NCBI RefSeq assembly: GCF_028736215.1
Contig: NZ_CP117883.1
Span: 1 to 64,000 of the forward strand
Origin: Mucilaginibacter sp. KACC 22773
GTDB taxonomy: Bacteria; Bacteroidota; Bacteroidia; Sphingobacteriales; Sphingobacteriaceae
Reading direction: 5' to 3'
DNA: 64,000 bases
The notes beneath the pieces are model-generated. The model was not told where the DNA came from and made no database searches. It saw only the letters and a list, made by a program, of their open reading frames with translations. The position numbers and the translations under genes were made by a program. Shown piece by piece: positions 61,881 to 64,000 of this stretch. Every line of letters begins with the position of its first letter. Within the stretch, counting starts at the first letter, position 1.

Positions 61881-64000
61881 ATGAAAAAAATCGCCCTGTT
61901 GGTTCTTGTAGCGCTTAGCTGCACCTACTTATCATGTAACAAAGCCAGGCCCGGAAAGCCGCGCGTGCTTGTATTTTCAAAAACCATGGGCTTTCATCAT
62001 GCATCTATAGATGCTGGGATAGCCGCAATTCAAAAACTGGGAGAGCAAAACGGGTTTGACGTAGATACCACCAAAAACTCCGCGATGTTTAATGACACAA
62101 CCCTTCAAAAATACGCTACAGTTATATTTCTGAGCACCACCGGCGATGTGCTCGATTATCGCCAGGAAGCTGCTTTTGAACGCTATATCCAGGCAGGCGG
62201 CGGCTACGTAGGCATACATGCCGCGGCCGATACAGAGTATGATTGGGGATGGTATGGCCGCCTCATGGGGGATTGGTTTTATGACCACCCCGGTATTCAC
62301 GATAAAAACCCTAACGTACAGCCCGGTACCTACAACGTGGTTGATGCCGATAACGACGCCACCAGGCACCTGCCCAAAGTTTGGAAACGTACAGATGAGT
62401 TTTACAGCTTCAAAAAGGCATTGGCAGCTGATGTGCATGTTTTAATTACCCTTGACGAAAGCACCTACAAAGGTGGTAAACGCATGGGGCTGCACCCTGC
62501 TACCTGGTATCATGATTTTGACGGAGGCCGCGCTTTTTATACCGCCATGGGCCATACCGAAGAAACCTATAAGGACGATAATTACCTTAAAATGCTGACA
62601 GCCGGCATTGAATATGCCATTGGCGGAAATAAAGAACTGGACTATTCCAAAGCTAAAACCCAAACACCGCCCGAAGAGGACAGGTTTATGAAAACTCAGC
62701 TTTCGACCGGTGAATTTTTTGAGCCAACCGAAATGACCGTACTACCCAACCTGGATATCCTGGTGATACAGCGCCGGGGCGAGATCATGCGGTATGATCA
62801 CGCTACCCAAAAAGTAAAACAGGTAGGCTTTTTTGATGTATACTGGAAAACCTTGCATACCCCAGGTACCAATGCCGAAGAAGGCATGCTTGGCCTGGCC
62901 AAAGACCCCGATTTTGCCAATAACAACTGGGTGTACATTTACTACAGCCCGGCCGATAGTTCGGTTAACCGCTTGTCGCGTTTTACGTTTAAGAACGATA
63001 CGCTGGATAAAAAGACGGAGAAAGTGATATTGGAAGTAAAAGCCCAGCGCGAAATTTGCTGTCATACCGGTGGTTCAATAGCCTTTGGGCCGGGGCCTGA
63101 TAAAATCCTGTTCTTCTCGGCAGGTGATAACTCAACCCCTTTTGATGAAAAAGGACAAAAATATGTGACCAGCGGATATGCGCCTTTGGATGACAGGCCT
63201 GGTCACCTGCAATTTGATGCCCGCCGGTCGGCAGGGAATACCAACGATTTACGCGGTAAAATTATGCGTATCAAAATTAAGGACGATGGTACTTACGATA
63301 TCCCCGAAGGCAACCTTTTCCCTAAAGGTACGCCAAAAACCCGCCCCGAAATTTATGTAATGGGCGACAGGAACCCCTACAGGATCTCTGTCGATCAAAA
63401 AAACGGTAATTTATATTGGGGCGAAGTTGGCCCGGATGCGCATAACGATAGCTTGGACACCCGCGGTCCAATGGGATATGACGAAATAAACCAGGCACGC
63501 CACGCGGGTAATTTTGGCTGGCCATACTTTGTGGGCGATAACAAACCATATCATATTTATGATTACGCCACAGGCAAATCGGGTCCGCTATTTGACCCTA
63601 AGCACCCGGTAAATAATTCACGTAACAATACAGGGTTAACCGATTTGCCACCGGCTCAGCCGGCATTTATATGGTACCCTTATGGTGCATCGGCCGATTT
63701 TCCGCAGGTCGGCACGGGTGGCCGTAACGCCATGGCAGGCCCGGTTTATTATACCGATATGTTCCCGGCAGAAACCCGTTTGCCCGATTATTATAACGGA
63801 AAGTTTTTGGCTTATGAATGGATGCGCGGCTGGATAAAAGCCGTAAGCCTTACTCCTGAAGGTGATTTTGATAAAATGGAGCCATTTTTCCCGGGCCTTA
63901 AATCAAACTCGATGATTGATATGGAAGTTGGCCCCGATGGCAGGCTGTATGGCCTGGAATATGGCAGCGGTTGGTTTACGCATAACCCCGATGCGGGTTT
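61881..64000 (+). CDS. ThuA-domain / PQQ-type sugar dehydrogenase lipoprotein (partial at right edge)
   Basis: At least 706 residues; no stop in the window. Lipobox LVALSCTYLSCNK. Residues about 25-250 are a ThuA-like trehalose-utilisation fold (RVLVFSKTMGFHHASI, GGGYVGIHAAADTEYDWGW, MGLHPATWYHDFDGGRAFYTAMGHTEE). About 270 onward is a glucose/sorbosone-dehydrogenase-like propeller (GEIMRYDHATQKV, EEGMLGLAKDPDF, GGSIAFGPGPDKILFFSAGD, YVMGDRNPYRIS, WGEVGPDAHND). Such proteins usually end with PKD and cytochrome c domains, which lie beyond this window. Confidence 0.9.
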   Translation, partial: MKKIALLVLVALSCTYLSCNKARPGKPRVLVFSKTMGFHHASIDAGIAAIQKLGEQNGFDVDTTKNSAMFNDTTLQKYATVIFLSTTGDVLDYRQEAAFERYIQAGGGYVGIHAAADTEYDWGWYGRLMGDWFYDHPGIHDKNPNVQPGTYNVVDADNDATRHLPKVWKRTDEFYSFKKALAADVHVLITLDESTYKGGKRMGLHPATWYHDFDGGRAFYTAMGHTEETYKDDNYLKMLTAGIEYAIGGNKELDYSKAKTQTPPEEDRFMKTQLSTGEFFEPTEMTVLPNLDILVIQRRGEIMRYDHATQKVKQVGFFDVYWKTLHTPGTNAEEGMLGLAKDPDFANNNWVYIYYSPADSSVNRLSRFTFKNDTLDKKTEKVILEVKAQREICCHTGGSIAFGPGPDKILFFSAGDNSTPFDEKGQKYVTSGYAPLDDRPGHLQFDARRSAGNTNDLRGKIMRIKIKDDGTYDIPEGNLFPKGTPKTRPEIYVMGDRNPYRISVDQKNGNLYWGEVGPDAHNDSLDTRGPMGYDEINQARHAGNFGWPYFVGDNKPYHIYDYATGKSGPLFDPKHPVNNSRNNTGLTDLPPAQPAFIWYPYGASADFPQVGTGGRNAMAGPVYYTDMFPAETRLPDYYNGKFLAYEWMRGWIKAVSLTPEGDFDKMEPFFPGLKSNSMIDMEVGPDGRLYGLEYGSGWFTHNPDAG

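Noticed and set aside
1..64000. tRNA, rRNA or riboswitch genes.
   Set aside because: I looked for T-loop-like GGTTCGAATCC text and for conserved rRNA words and saw none; no confident structure was found.

Overview
The window reads as chromosome of a Bacteroidota species of the family Sphingobacteriaceae, probably Mucilaginibacter or a close relative. The grounds are moderate GC with long AT-rich intergenic stretches, start sites with little Shine-Dalgarno sequence, several promoters of the Bacteroidota form (TTTG, about 19-20 bp, TAnnTTTG), many secreted peptidases and GH43 glycosidases, and the protein families themselves. This is inference from family resemblance; there is no rRNA or tRNA in the window and none was seen.

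Layout. 1-4.2 kb: biotin ligase, a split DsbD-type thiol:disulfide system and phosphofructokinase. 4.3-10 kb: a Ku protein, then a compact cyanophycin module (synthetase cphA, divergent cyanophycinase cphB, isoaspartyl peptidase). 10-12.6 kb: glyoxalase-fold protein, M28 peptidase, small membrane-anchored protein. 12.6-16.2 kb: repeat-rich, gene-poor DNA with a 0.6-kb direct duplication, one copy of which was hit by a 237-bp MITE that left a clean 9-bp target duplication; between the copies lie a small conserved gene and a dinD gene with an in-frame stop. 16.2-22.4 kb: an AT-rich accessory island. A five-gene operon (small protein, GHKL-type ATPase, two unknown proteins, small winged-helix protein) runs into a convergent C-protein / DNA-cytosine methyltransferase pair with a C-box operator and an upstream Vsr endonuclease. 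This is the best candidate for a poorly described defence system: the methylase, controller and mismatch nuclease are recognisable but no classical restriction endonuclease is, so the ATPase operon may be the effector. 22.4-28.1 kb: hairpin repeats around murF, a monooxygenase-fold protein and recQ.

28-33 kb: M14 carboxypeptidase, thioesterase, serine hydrolase and a Crp/Fnr regulator. 33.5-38 kb: three consecutive GH43-type secreted enzymes (two with discoidin domains) preceded by a near-perfect 35-bp palindrome. 38-47 kb: housekeeping block (hpt, M16 peptidase, def, NifU-like, Mrp ATPase, an envelope protein joining an AsmA-like N-terminus to a GT51 transglycosylase, nitroreductase, LacI regulator). 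47-55 kb: response regulator, small proteins, a pair of heavy-metal-domain proteins (HMA-MauE-like and HMA-AraC), PAS protein, metallo-beta-lactamase-fold hydrolase, DUF4272 protein, then a sulfur/redox-like cluster (TsdA-like dihaem cytochrome, DsrE-like protein, Crp/Fnr regulator) with a TTGGTGA-N6-TCACCAA palindrome in front. 55-64 kb: Tat-type oxidoreductase, response regulator, pirin-like cupin, intradiol dioxygenase-fold lipoprotein, M13 peptidase, small XRE regulator and the start of a large ThuA / sugar dehydrogenase lipoprotein that runs off the right edge.

All functional names rest on reading the sequence and family memory; no search was run.
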